Shown here one piece after another: positions 53,277-62,206 of a DNA stretch of 64,000 nucleotides; the first letter of the stretch is position 1; each line of letters opens with the position of its first letter. Source of the stretch: Ceratobasidium sp. AG-K (taxonomy: Eukaryota; Basidiomycota; Agaricomycetes; Cantharellales; Ceratobasidiaceae). Location: NCBI GenBank assembly GCA_037039685.1, contig JAWNGF010000004.1:3286001-3350000 (forward strand). Direction: 5' to 3'. The translations under genes were made by a program, and so were the position numbers. The notes below the pieces were generated by a model. The model was not told the origin of the DNA. It worked only from the letters and a program-made list of their open reading frames with translations, and did not search any database.

Positions 53277-55547
53277 ATGAAGTTATTTAACTTTACATAC
53301 GCCCTTGCCCTCGCATCCTCTGCCGTTGCTTTCCAGCTCGGAATTTCGGACCAGGATGACTACCGCCAGGCGTGTTCCGGAATGTGGGCTGGGGCTGATA
53401 CCCACATTGAAGGTAAGAACATTGTATTGAAGAGTAACATTTCTTAATTCGGCTCGTAGTCTCGTTCGACTCTACCTCTGTAGGGCAAATTGCGATGGTG
53501 ATCTACGAATGGAAGGATGTAAGGTACATTGGGATCGACACCGAGCCCGACAACTACCTTGTTCCTGTAAGTGCGTTCCCAAGCATCGCCGCACCTGTTA
53601 ACGCTCGTGGCTACAGAAAACATACGTGTGCACCACGGATGCCGTCCGTGCGAAACTCTGTCCCGAAGCGCAGCTCGGTCGCTTTATTCTCAACCTCAAA
53701 GGCCTCAACCTCGAGGAAGTATCCATCTGGTCCGCAACAGTTGGCTTCAAAAATTCTACTTCAACCACCAATTCGCCTACCAACACTACTGCTTCTGTTG
53801 GCGCGGCTGGTTTGTGGGATAACCCCAAAGGCAACCCCACGCCGCCCGCTTCCGAGTGGGACTCTCCTTGGCGCAGAGCTGTTTCTGACTTGGGAAGGAA
53901 GGTACGCTCGGACGTGATCTCCAGGCATGTCAACAACACCGTCGTTCCGTCTGGCGTACTCTGGTACTCTGAGCCGATATTATACCAGGTTGAGCGCAAA
54001 GGCTATTACTGCGTTGGTATGTGGCTACTTGCTGCGGGGCTTTCGTCGCATTGACCATTACGGCAGCTGCAATTCCCGTCACCACTGGTGCAACCGCCGA
54101 GACTGCCGTCCATGCGAGCTTCACTGGCAACGTTGAATTCCACAATGTATTCCACGGCAAGCTAGCGGCGACTGATTATCCCAAAATTAACGTGAGCGCC
54201 TACGTTCAGCTTGCATGAACGATCCATAACGTTCCCGCAGTTCTACATGGTCTTGGCATTGGTGTATCTTGTGCTTGGCGGCGTGTGGGGATTCCTCTGC
54301 TTCAGGCATAGGGATGATCTATTGCCATTGCAGGTATGTCGCTACCACCATCATCACGCGTGTGCTGACCATGCGACGCCAGTACTACATATCATATCTC
54401 GTAGGATTCCTGGTGATTGAGATGACTGCGACTTGGGGTGCGCCTTGTGTCTAGGATCACTAAATTTGACTGACCGTATGCGCCGCAGCCTATTATCGGT
54501 ACCTCAACTCGCATAATCGTGGAACCGCCACAACTCTATTTTTGGCAGTCGGTACGTTGCAGTTGCTGCGCTGAATGGAAGCTGCTTTAACTTTGCTCCC
54601 AGTGGCTATCCTCGATGCGGGACGTAATGCGCTTTCGTTCTTCCTGCTGCTGGTCACGTCCCTTGGTCTCTCGGTGGTGCGCGAATCTTTGGGACCCGTA
54701 ATGACGCGCGCCAAGTTATTGGCCGGCGCGCACTTTGTGTTTGGTGGTAAGTACGACGGACCGAATCGACGCGCTATCTGACCGCGTTCCAGTCTTGTAT
54801 GCGATGGGAATGGTCGAGCTGGAGCTGGAGAGCGCCTCTGCTTTGCTCCTGCTCATGTTTGTCATTCCGCTGAGTTTCACACTTTCTGGTTTCTTGCTGT
54901 GGATCATGTACGGACTAAACGGCAAGTTCATCATAGTCGCGCCTTTGCAGGAATTCTCACAGCTGCGCTAGGTACCATGGCCGAGCTCGCGGACCGCAAA
55001 CAGACATACAAACTCGGCATGTACAAAGCGCTCTACCGCATCCTACTCGTAGCAGTCATCATCATCGGCGCATTCTTTGTCGTCTCCTCGATGAGCTTCT
55101 CCAACCGGCTCGACGAAGGTATGCGCTCGCTGTTCACCATGCTACAAAGCTGACACCTCGGCAGACTATGCACCCGAAACATGGGAAACTCGGTGGTACC
55201 TCCTCGACGCCTGGCTCGCCATCCTCTACCTCGCAGTCTTTACGGGTATCGCCTTTTTGTGGCGCCCGACGGGGAACAACAGGCGCCTGGCCATGTCGGA
55301 CGAACTCGCGCAAGACGACGACGCCGAGGACTATGATCTCGAAGCGATGCAGCGTCGGGGTGACATGAACCCGAGTGAGGATCATTTGCCGCGTGGAGGT
55401 CAGGGCAGGGAACCACTGAGGCAGGAGGACGTGGTGTTTGAGATTGGCGATGAAGACGACGGGAGTGATCGGGAGGATGGTAGGAGGCGCGATGAGAGGG
55501 GGGGGTTGATGGGTGGAGACGGGCGAGTCAGGGACCGAAGTGACTAG
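53277..55547 (+). CDS. PTM1: PTM1-like membrane protein, GOST family (lung seven-transmembrane receptor fold)
   Basis: This belongs to the family of yeast PTM1 and human GPR107/TMEM87, Golgi or endosomal membrane proteins with a lumenal GOLD-like domain and seven helices. A signal peptide (MKLFNFTYALALASSAVAF) is followed by a lumenal domain with predicted N-glycosylation sites (NSTSTTNSPTNTT) and LWYSEPILYQVERKGYYCV. Helices follow in separate exons: FYMVLALVYLVLGGVWGFLC, YYISYLVGFLVIEMTATW, VAILDAGRNALSFFLLLVTS, LLAGAHFVFGVLYAMGMVEL, ALLLLMFVIPLSFTLSGFLL, ILLVAVIIIGAFFVVSSMSF and WLAILYLAVFTGIAFLW. The cytosolic tail is acidic and charged (DELAQDDDAEDYDLEAMQRR) and ends RVRDRSD at 55547. 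About a dozen short introns are present. A degenerate copy of the last ~130 bp lies at 56686-56811. Confidence 0.9.
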
Positions 55548-55628
55548 CCTGATTGCAATATGTGTTTGTATGCTATGCAGCGATATTTGATGCATTTGCA
55601 CAACGGAATAAATTCCATAGATTCACCC
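55498..55628 (+). repeat. Tail duplication, copy 1 (end of the PTM1-like gene and its 3' flank)
   Basis: This matches 56686-56811 at roughly three bases in four by eye, including TGTTTGTATGCTATG, TTGCACAA and AAATTCCAT followed by GATTTACCC/GATTCACCC. Confidence 0.65.
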
Positions 55629-55694
55629 GAGATTAGACTATACCAGCCGGGCGCTGCGGACTATCTGCGCAACATCGGAGCAACAGAATTGCTG

Positions 55695-56058
55695 ATGCCG
55701 ACTGGTGAACGCGGTTCGTCCAAGAAGCGACGCCACACTGAAGCAGTAGGTCAATCAGGCCTATGCCGACGCCCACAGGTCGAGGACGTCCAAGGTAAGA
55801 TCACAGGCGCATACATTCGCCCAACTCGACACGACGAGTCCATTCACAACTTGACCTCACCGACAACAAATGCCTCCTCGAGGACTAGCTCCGGACGTTT
55901 ATTGTCAGCAAGCAGCTGAACCACTCGATGGCACTCGCCGTCGCGCTTCAAATGCTGGTGCGCGGATTGCGTGGCTGCACAATGGAAAAGCTGGAGGGCG
56001 TCCTGGAGTATTTATGAATGCACCCACATTTGTAGAGCGCGGTCCTCGGGCATATTAA
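55695..56058 (+). CDS. Small hypothetical protein (two exons)
   Basis: An ATG at 55695 opens a basic N-terminal exon (MPTGERGSSKKRRHTEAVGQ, then SGLCRRPQVEDVQ). Splicing GTAAGATC to GGACTAG joins it in frame to a second exon reading APDVYCQQAAEPLDGTRRRA and ending VFMNAPTFVERGPRAY, stop at 56058. The product is about 89 residues. I recognise no family. The intron keeps phase, and the second exon stays open and coding-like to its end. It lies between the PTM1-like gene and a decayed region, so it could be a chance reading. Confidence 0.35.
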
Positions 56059-56329
56059 TCAAGGGCAGCAAAAATGGTGGGATTTTTGTTCTTGTCATGC
56101 CATTCTTTGGCAACATCCAAGCCCCGCCCCAGCTAGGCAACGGTTAAACCGTTGGGTAGGACTGGCCCTGGGTGTCTCTTCGCCCCCGTCAGTCACTTCT
56201 CAGGAGGAAACTAAAGGGAAATTTAGCTTCCAAATGCGGCCTCTACCAATTTGGGCCTTGTATTTCTATTCGTGCTGTATAAAATTGACGGATCGCTCGA
56301 GTTGCCACGTATCTTCTACAACCATAGTC

Positions 56330-56696
56330 ATGTCCAGGTGAGCTCCTAAGAAAAACCACTATCCCTCATGCTCAGACGTATGGAAGAAATCAACTCGTGG
56401 GTCCACCCCTGCCCGCTGATCCGCCAGTCGGTTCACTGTCTGAAACCCCACCACCCGAAAACCCGCCACCTGTCCACCCGCAGCCCCCCTCGCACGCTCA
56501 AGCCAGTGTCGTAGTGCCCCACACAACCAAGGGACCACGTACCGAAGAATAAAAGCGGGCGACAATGCAGATTCGTATAAGGGCACAAATGGATGCGGCT
56601 GCCAAAAAGTATGGCGGAATGGAAAATCTGCTGCAACTGGTCAGGGGAGATTCCAAGAAGGATCCAGGCTCGAGTCGGGGCCAGCGGGAGGGATGA
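56330..56696 (+). pseudogene. Unidentified small ORF interrupted by one stop
   Basis: ATG TCC AG at 56330 is followed by an intron-like GTGAGC...CTCAG. The next open frame (from 56376) reads YGRNQLVGPPLPADPPVGSL, a proline-rich stretch, to TKGPRTEE and a TAA at 56550, then goes on in the same frame with MQIRIRAQMDAAAKKYGGME and NLLQLVRGDSKKDPGSS to a TGA at 56694. The two halves look like one protein with a nonsense mutation, and the first exon is out of phase by one base. I do not recognise the family. The 3' end overlaps the tail duplication. Confidence 0.4.
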
Positions 56697-56811
56697 TGGA
56701 TGGAGATGGACAAGTCGAGGACTGAAGTGATTAACACGTAAAAAGTGTTTGTATGCTATGAAGCAATATATGGTCTACTTGCACAATGGGGTAAATTCCA
56801 TGGATTTACCC
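56686..56811 (+). repeat. Tail duplication, copy 2
   Basis: A degenerate copy of 55498-55628. The sequence around the PTM1-like stop codon and its 3' flank is repeated about 1.2 kb downstream, next to the tRNA gene. Confidence 0.65.
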
Positions 56812-56969
56812 AAGCTTTTCACCCCTCCACATCCGCATACAGTCGATAAAAACTCAAGCAAGTGCCTATTTTTGCTGCCTCTACTCTGCCACTTTTCAGA
56901 AATTCCAGCATTGGCTCGTCTAGAGTTGAACCGGGTAGATCGTTGGACGTGCGGGCGAATGCAGCTGCG

Positions 56970-56990
56970 AAAAAAGGATTGCGAGCAAAA
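56970..56990 (-). terminator. Pol III terminator of the tRNA gene
   Basis: On the minus strand a TTTT (56987-56990) lies a few bases after the tRNA 3' end, and a TTTTTT (56970-56975) follows as a stronger second terminator. Confidence 0.6.
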
Positions 56991-56995
56991 GGCTA

Positions 56996-57097
56996 TGCTC
57001 CCTGCCAGGCTCGAACTGGCGACCTTTGGATTGGAAATTACGCTTAGTCAGCGCTCATATTATGAGACCAACGCTCTACCAACTGAGCCAAGGAAGC
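56996..57097 (-). tRNA. tRNA-Met(CAT): tRNA-Met (CAT), elongator type, with intron
   Basis: On the minus strand the acceptor GCTTCCT pairs with AGGGAGC (one G-T). The D-arm is GGCTCAGTTGGTAGAGC, which is also a strong A box. The anticodon loop CTCATAA carries CAT. An intron of about 24-26 nt (roughly ATATGAGCGCTGACTAAGCG and a few more bases) follows the anticodon in the usual place, one base 3' of it. The T-arm GCCAGTTCGAGCCTGGC is perfect and contains the B box. The discriminator base is A. The exact intron end is uncertain by one or two bases. The gene is followed by T-runs. Confidence 0.92.
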
Positions 57098-57952
57098 TTG
57101 TTTATGCATCGACCAGCTAATTATATATACTAAATAATTCACCAAGCCTACCTTAGATTACAGCTCGCCTCTAACCTTGCCTTTAACGCAAACATCCACT
57201 TTGGGCGGCTGACCAATCCTTAATAATCGCCGGATTGGGACCACCCAAGGGGCATTGAACAATTGTCCTAATGCTGTCACCGTCCCCCACCCCGCCACAA
57301 CTAAATGGAAAATGTGTATCAGTGTAATAATAAAATTTGTAGCCAGTGTTGACTCGCCTCGGATTGCACTTTTTTCGTAATCAAATTCGACTCAGGTGCG
57401 AATATAACAGATGGTGTCAGCCACTAGCAGCATTATCGCTGATCGTAAAGCGAACGCCCCCTTGTTCGACCATCTGAGCCCCGCACATGCGTAATGACCA
57501 CTAGAACATAATCCTATGGCTCGCAAAGCCCGCTCCTAGTCGTGTCGCCCTGTAGCTGGACTGATTGTCGATACGGACTTTCAGATGCCATGTCCGAGGA
57601 GTACTGGTAGGCAGGATCACCCGATGAGGAGGTACGCGATAAATCCGTCAAGGTGCTGGGTGTTATAAATATATTCGGGTTTAATTATAACACGGTATAT
57701 ACTAAGTAAACTACAGGTCTCGGGATAAGAGCTGAAAATCATTATAGTGCGTCTCAGACAAACAAGCATTCAGTGACACAGATACACCTTCAACAGCACA
57801 CAATATTTCACCCAGCTCCGACGGAATATTATTGAACTAGACCTTGATAATGGTCCGGCCGCAATGACTTTCCCCCGGGAGGGGTGCCTGCTTTGTCCGA
57901 GGACATTGGGGGCGACCTGGAATCGGCGCCAGAAGAGGTCGAGACCCTCACC
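57098..57952. other. Intergenic, nothing recognised
   Basis: Between the tRNA gene and the helicase relic. AT-rich parts and short frames only. Confidence 0.4.
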
Positions 57953-59748
57953 CTACAAAATAGGTTTCTGAGATACGAATGTTCTGTTCATGGAACCCGG
58001 GCTAGCTGTCACCCGTGAAGGTCCTTCGATGCCGGCTAACGGTGGCATTTGTGCTTGAATCGGCGTATATGCGCAGTGAACGCTGCTGTAGCATGATTGG
58101 TAAAAGGATGCCACTCTGAATGGCTCTCGAGCGAACAAAGGTTTGGACGGGGCCAGGTAGTCCATGGGGTCGATTTTGATTGGTTTGCCCGGGTCACCCG
58201 AGCGGCAGGGCCCCGTGCTTGGAATAGGGATGCCACCGGGGTGGGTGGCCGGGTAGCTCCAGTAATTGCGCCTGCTTCGGTTATTCTTCGGTCGAATGCA
58301 AGCGATGTGTAGAGGGTCACTGAACTCCTCAATGAGCACGGTATCCATCTTTGGCCAGAAATCGAGCCCGCCCGAGTGAGCTTGTACAACTCGTGAGTGC
58401 TAGTATTACCCGTCCTAGTTGTCGTAACCTGGCTCTCTTCCTCCGACCCTCCCGCCCCCCAGCGTCTTCCCCGTCTTCAACATTGATTCTTGCAAGCTCT
58501 GGTGATATGTTGACATTAGCAACTTGAAGCCGATATTCTTGCATAGCGTCGGTAAGAATCTTGCGGGTGGCCATCAAACTTGCACAGCAAATCTTGATAT
58601 TCAGGGCTCGTCCAGCTCGTTTAGCTCGTCAATCCAACGCTCGAGCGTATCGAGCGCAAGGAAATCGATAACTAGCTCGATGTTGGAAAAGTTGGCACCT
58701 AGGCGCTGATAGCGCGCATACATTCGGGCAAAGTCACCACTCATCACTGTCAGAGCCTATGTACTGACTAGAATCCAAGAATTCCCATTCTTGAAGCGTC
58801 GTTTGATTCGTCGTCTGGCCCGGTCGCTGCGGAGAGAATGATAGACGGGCACCAAGTCACAAGCCGCCTTTCCAACAAGTCCATCGGACGACTGACGCGA
58901 TTGCATGCGCTGTAGCACAGCCCTCGACGAATATCATCGCTATTTTCACATTTTTGATCGATGTCGTCGTCGGGGGGAGCAATTTGCAGAGCTCCTCGTG
59001 CGCTTTTTGGCTGCCTTCCACGGGGTAGACCTCATAGCACAGGTTTTCACATGTATCCATTCCGAAATTTGAATGCACAATGGTTGCGCTGATAGAATCG
59101 GACGCTGTTGCCCTTGCCCCGATCATTAGAGACCGTTCTGGGTCGCACGCAAACACTCACATGGCGCCAACACGCTGGTAAGCCACCCGGAAGTCGTTTC
59201 CCCACGCCGTAATACAACGTAACTCGTCCGCAACCGTAACGTGCACATATTCTTCAAGTTTGGGTAGGAAAAGGGCCGGGTGTAGCTTGCTCGCAGCCTG
59301 GTAGACCTCAGGCGACAATACAACCACTCGATATTTACCAGCTTTAATGTCCTTTGCGAGTATAAGCAAAATAGCGAAATGAATGAATAACTTACCGTGA
59401 GTATTTGAAGGTTAAGCGTGGGTGCGCTCACGATGATGGAAGGGAGTCCCCAGCTTTGAAACTGCCCATATTGTTGTTCTTTATGTAATTAAACGGCGAT
59501 ACAATCCAGACAACTATGTCGGGCCGGAGGAAACAAATGAAGACAAAAACTAGTGTCTTGCCAGAGTCAGTTCCACCGATACAGAGCACGTCAATGGCGA
59601 GAGCTAATTCCACATGGAATATTCGAGGCGTGACACCAGTCGTTTCATAGAACTGGATAACGGTGGCGTCCGCACGGGTAAGAGGCAGGGGAGGGTAATG
59701 ATTGTCTTGATGGGAATTGCTAGCTCCATAGTCGGCCCCAACGTCCAA
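57953..59748 (-). pseudogene. Relic of a RecQ-like DEAD/DEAH helicase
   Basis: Read on the minus strand, pieces of a superfamily-2 helicase appear in order. Motif I region: CIGGTDSGKTLVFVFICFL, with IVVWIVSPFNYIKNN. Then SAPTLNLQILT, GKYRVVVLSPEVYQAASKL (motif Ib), and VADELRCITAWGNDFRVAY, equivalent to xVDEAHCIxxWGxxFRxxY but with DELR in place of DEAH. The second domain gives IKNVKIAMIFVEGCATAHAI and a frame with LVPVYHSLRSD, then a stop, and NFSNIELVIDFLALDTLERW. A C-terminal charged region and two further open frames follow to 57953. Stops and frame changes separate the pieces. Such helicases are often multicopy and repeat-like in basidiomycetes. It should be inactive. Confidence 0.78.
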
Positions 59749-59909
59749 TGATTTGACTTGGACTAGCCAGGGATATCAGTATGCCTCGTAACTTGTCTCA
59801 GATTCGTAGCTCGTCTAGCAAGCGAATGCGGTAGGCGGCGATCGTGGCGGAGACGTCGAGGCATTATTTGAAATTAACGTGTCCAAGGTAAATCTTCATC
59901 AGGAAACTG
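59749..59909. other. Short spacer between helicase relic and inverted repeats
   Basis: No coding signal was recognised; it may contain the decayed 5' end of the helicase gene. Confidence 0.35.
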
Positions 59910-59996
59910 CTCAGCGCAAACCGCAGTGCTAATTGAGGCTCGTAAGGGCTCGTTGGCGTGAACGAGCCCTAACTAGCACGTGCGGTTTTCGCTGAG
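59910..59996. repeat. Inverted repeat, GCTCG-rich hairpin
   Basis: The left arm 59910-59954 (starts CTCAGCGCAAACCGCA, ends AGGGCTCGTT) is mirrored by the right arm 59961-59996 (starts AACGAGCCCT, ends TGCGGTTTTCGCTGAG). The loop is GGCGTG. The outer 14-16 bp and inner 10 bp match nearly perfectly, with a gap between. It resembles a small non-autonomous element. Confidence 0.75.
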
Positions 59997-60004
59997 TGTG
60001 TCAT

Positions 60005-60066
60005 GCCTATATGGCGCTATGCAATGTTATCGTAGCAGTATATAGCGCCCATAGCATCATATAGGC
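60005..60066. repeat. Second inverted repeat next to the first
   Basis: GCCTATATGGCGCTATG (60005-60021) and CATAGCATCATATAGGC (60050-60066) are reverse complements at 15 of 17 positions around a 28-nt loop. The pair starts only 8 bp after the first inverted repeat and ends about 107 bp before the GPN2 start codon. Confidence 0.75.
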
Positions 60067-60172
60067 TTGTCGGTTGCGCGTTCGACCGCCATAGGAAGCT
60101 GCCAATTGCTTGCTATCATAAGCATCAGCGCTTTCCTAATTGGGAGCTTGGGAAGGCAACTCGCTGACCACC

Positions 60173-61398
60173 ATGCCCTTTGGAGAAGTTATCATTGGTT
60201 CACCAGGAAGTGGCAAGTCAACTTATGCGTTTGGGAAACAACAGGTAAGACACTCAAACTGAACCAGGCCCAGCCTCACCTCGTCCAGCTTCTCACAGCT
60301 CTCAAACGTCCTATTGCCATTGTGAATCTGGACCCAGCCAACGACTTGATCTCATATAAATGCGACATTGATATCGCCTCGCTCATCTCCCTCCGGGACG
60401 CGATGGAAGAGCACGGTCTAGGCCCCAACGGAGGAATGTTATATTGTATGGAATACCTCGAGGCCAATTTCGACTGGCTCGAAGAGCAACTTCGCTCAAA
60501 CGGCCTCTTATCTGGCGACTCGTATGTCTTGTTCGACGTCCCGGGACAGGTCGAGCTTAGCTCGGACCACCATAGCTTGAAGAATATTATTGGAAAACTG
60601 GAGAAACTTGGATTTCGGGTGCGTATGTATTGAAAAACTCGGGTTACCACTAACCACTGGGTGTAGTCTAGCTTGCTGCCGTCCATCTCTGTGACGCATA
60701 CTACGTGACTGATGCAGCCAAATACGTTTCTGTATTGCTGCTATCACTGAGGACGATGCTACACTTGGGATTGCCACATGTGAATGTTTTGTCCAAGCTC
60801 GACCTGCTTTCACGATATGGAGACCTAGGTACGTAACTGACCGGCTATTCCGGTCGGTACTAATCATTTGCAGACTTTAATCTCGATTTCTATACCGAGG
60901 TCCAGGATCTATCGTATCTACAAAATGTGCTGTCTGCCTCTCATCCTCGTTTCACCGCCTTGAACGAAGCAATCTGTGGTTTAGTGGAAGATTTTAGTCT
61001 GGTTGCATTTGAAACTCTGGCAGTCGAGGTATGTTTGTAGCCACCCTCCCGGACATAGTTATCAATACTCCCCAGGACAAGCAATCAATGTTGCACCTCA
61101 TGAGGACGATCGATCGAGTGCTTGGTTATGTTTTCATGCAATCATCTCAACCAGACGGCGCTCGAGTCCAAGGGACGTCTTTGCCGAACCAAGATGCGCT
61201 ATTCTCTTCGGCCATGGGCGCATTGCCTGGGCATCGCGTCCAGGATATTCAGGAGAGGTGTGTAGTATCACGTTTGACAACAGTCACTTATATTTTATTA
61301 GGTGGATAGATAGTCGAGAAGAATATGACGCCTGGGAGTCGAGAGAGTGGCGGCAAGAGGGATTAGAGGCCGCGAAGCATCAGAAATCGCGAGATTGA
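60173..61398 (+). CDS. GPN2: GPN-loop GTPase 2
   Basis: GPN2 is a cytoplasmic GTPase that helps assemble and import RNA polymerase II and III. The start at 60173 gives [20 protein letters not shown] with the P-loop GSPGSGKS. A 44-nt intron then joins GKQQ to [19 protein letters not shown]. The diagnostic Gly-Pro-Asn loop is [10 protein letters not shown] at about 60408-60437. The G3 region is [20 protein letters not shown]. After the next intron come [20 protein letters not shown] and [17 protein letters not shown] (the specificity motif, SKLD). The C-terminal exons end [20 protein letters not shown] and D at 61398. All introns keep phase. Two inverted repeats occupy the promoter region. Confidence 0.93.
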
Positions 61399-61434
61399 TA
61401 CCAGTTCATGAAAGTGTTGGTTGAGAGTTGAAAG

Positions 61435-62088
61435 TCACTCCTCGTCGCTCTCAATCTTCTTTGTCTTTTTCTTGGCGGCGGGTTTCGCAGCAGCCCTGTT
61501 GAACGTGTAAGACAACGCTCGCACAAAAACTCTATTCACCTACTTGGATTTAGTGGCCTTTGTGATTTTGGTTTTACTCGAGCTGGCTCCAACATCGAGG
61601 TCATTGAGCGCTTGAGTGACCGCGCCGTGTACGTTGATGAGCCCCATAAACTGAAACCAGTCAGTTGACGAAGATAGGGCCAGGAGCCAAGCTCACCTGC
61701 TCTTCGGAAAGCGAAATACCCTTTTTACCAGGTTTCAACTCTCCGCTCGCCTTGTCGGTATACATCTATGCTGTGTTAGACGAGTGACCAACATTCTACT
61801 AAGCATACCTACTCACTTCACGGATGTCAACCAGCTTTAAACCAGCGTACGAGCGAACCGTCGCCCGCCGTTTCCCGCTAATCTAGTAAAGTCAGTAGTA
61901 GCTCAGCCACTTGACGGGGTACTTACTTCAAAGTAAGTATTGCCATCCGCATCTGTCTGTTTATCAGGGACAGGAACGGTAACGGTCCCCGAGGCGGGCT
62001 TTTTCTGCCGCACAAGCGCTTCTTCCACCGCTTCCTCCTTGCCAGACTCGTCTTCGGACTCTTCCTTGCGTGAGCGTTTTGGGGGCAT
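61435..62088 (-). CDS. SUB1: Transcriptional coactivator Sub1/PC4
   Basis: Sub1/PC4 is a nuclear single-strand DNA-binding coactivator of RNA polymerase II. Exon 1 starts MPPKRSRKEESEDESGKEEA, a basic/acidic Ser-rich N-terminus, and ends DADGNTYFE. Splicing GTAAGTACC...TTACTAG gives ISGKRRATVRSYAGLKLVDI, RE, then MYTDKASGELKPGKKGISLS and EEQFMGLINVHGAVTQALND, the complete PC4 domain. A Lys-rich tail (AAAKPAAKKKTKKIESDEE) ends at 61435. There are about five exons. It is convergent with GPN2 (stops 36 bp apart) and divergent from CCT7, sharing a promoter of about 118 bp. Confidence 0.92.
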
Positions 62089-62206
62089 GTTGGTGGTGGC
62101 AAAGTGACGATCGGTTGTGTCCGATATGGGCGCTTACGCCAGGGTTTTGCGCTTATTCAGAAAGGATTTTGGATACGCGTCTTGTCCACCATATCCCCAT
62201 ACCACA
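62089..62206. promoter_or_regulatory. Bidirectional promoter SUB1/CCT7
   Basis: Only 118 bp separate the two start codons of divergently oriented genes, so both promoters and both 5' UTRs must lie here or within the first exons. No obvious TATA box was found. Confidence 0.65.
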
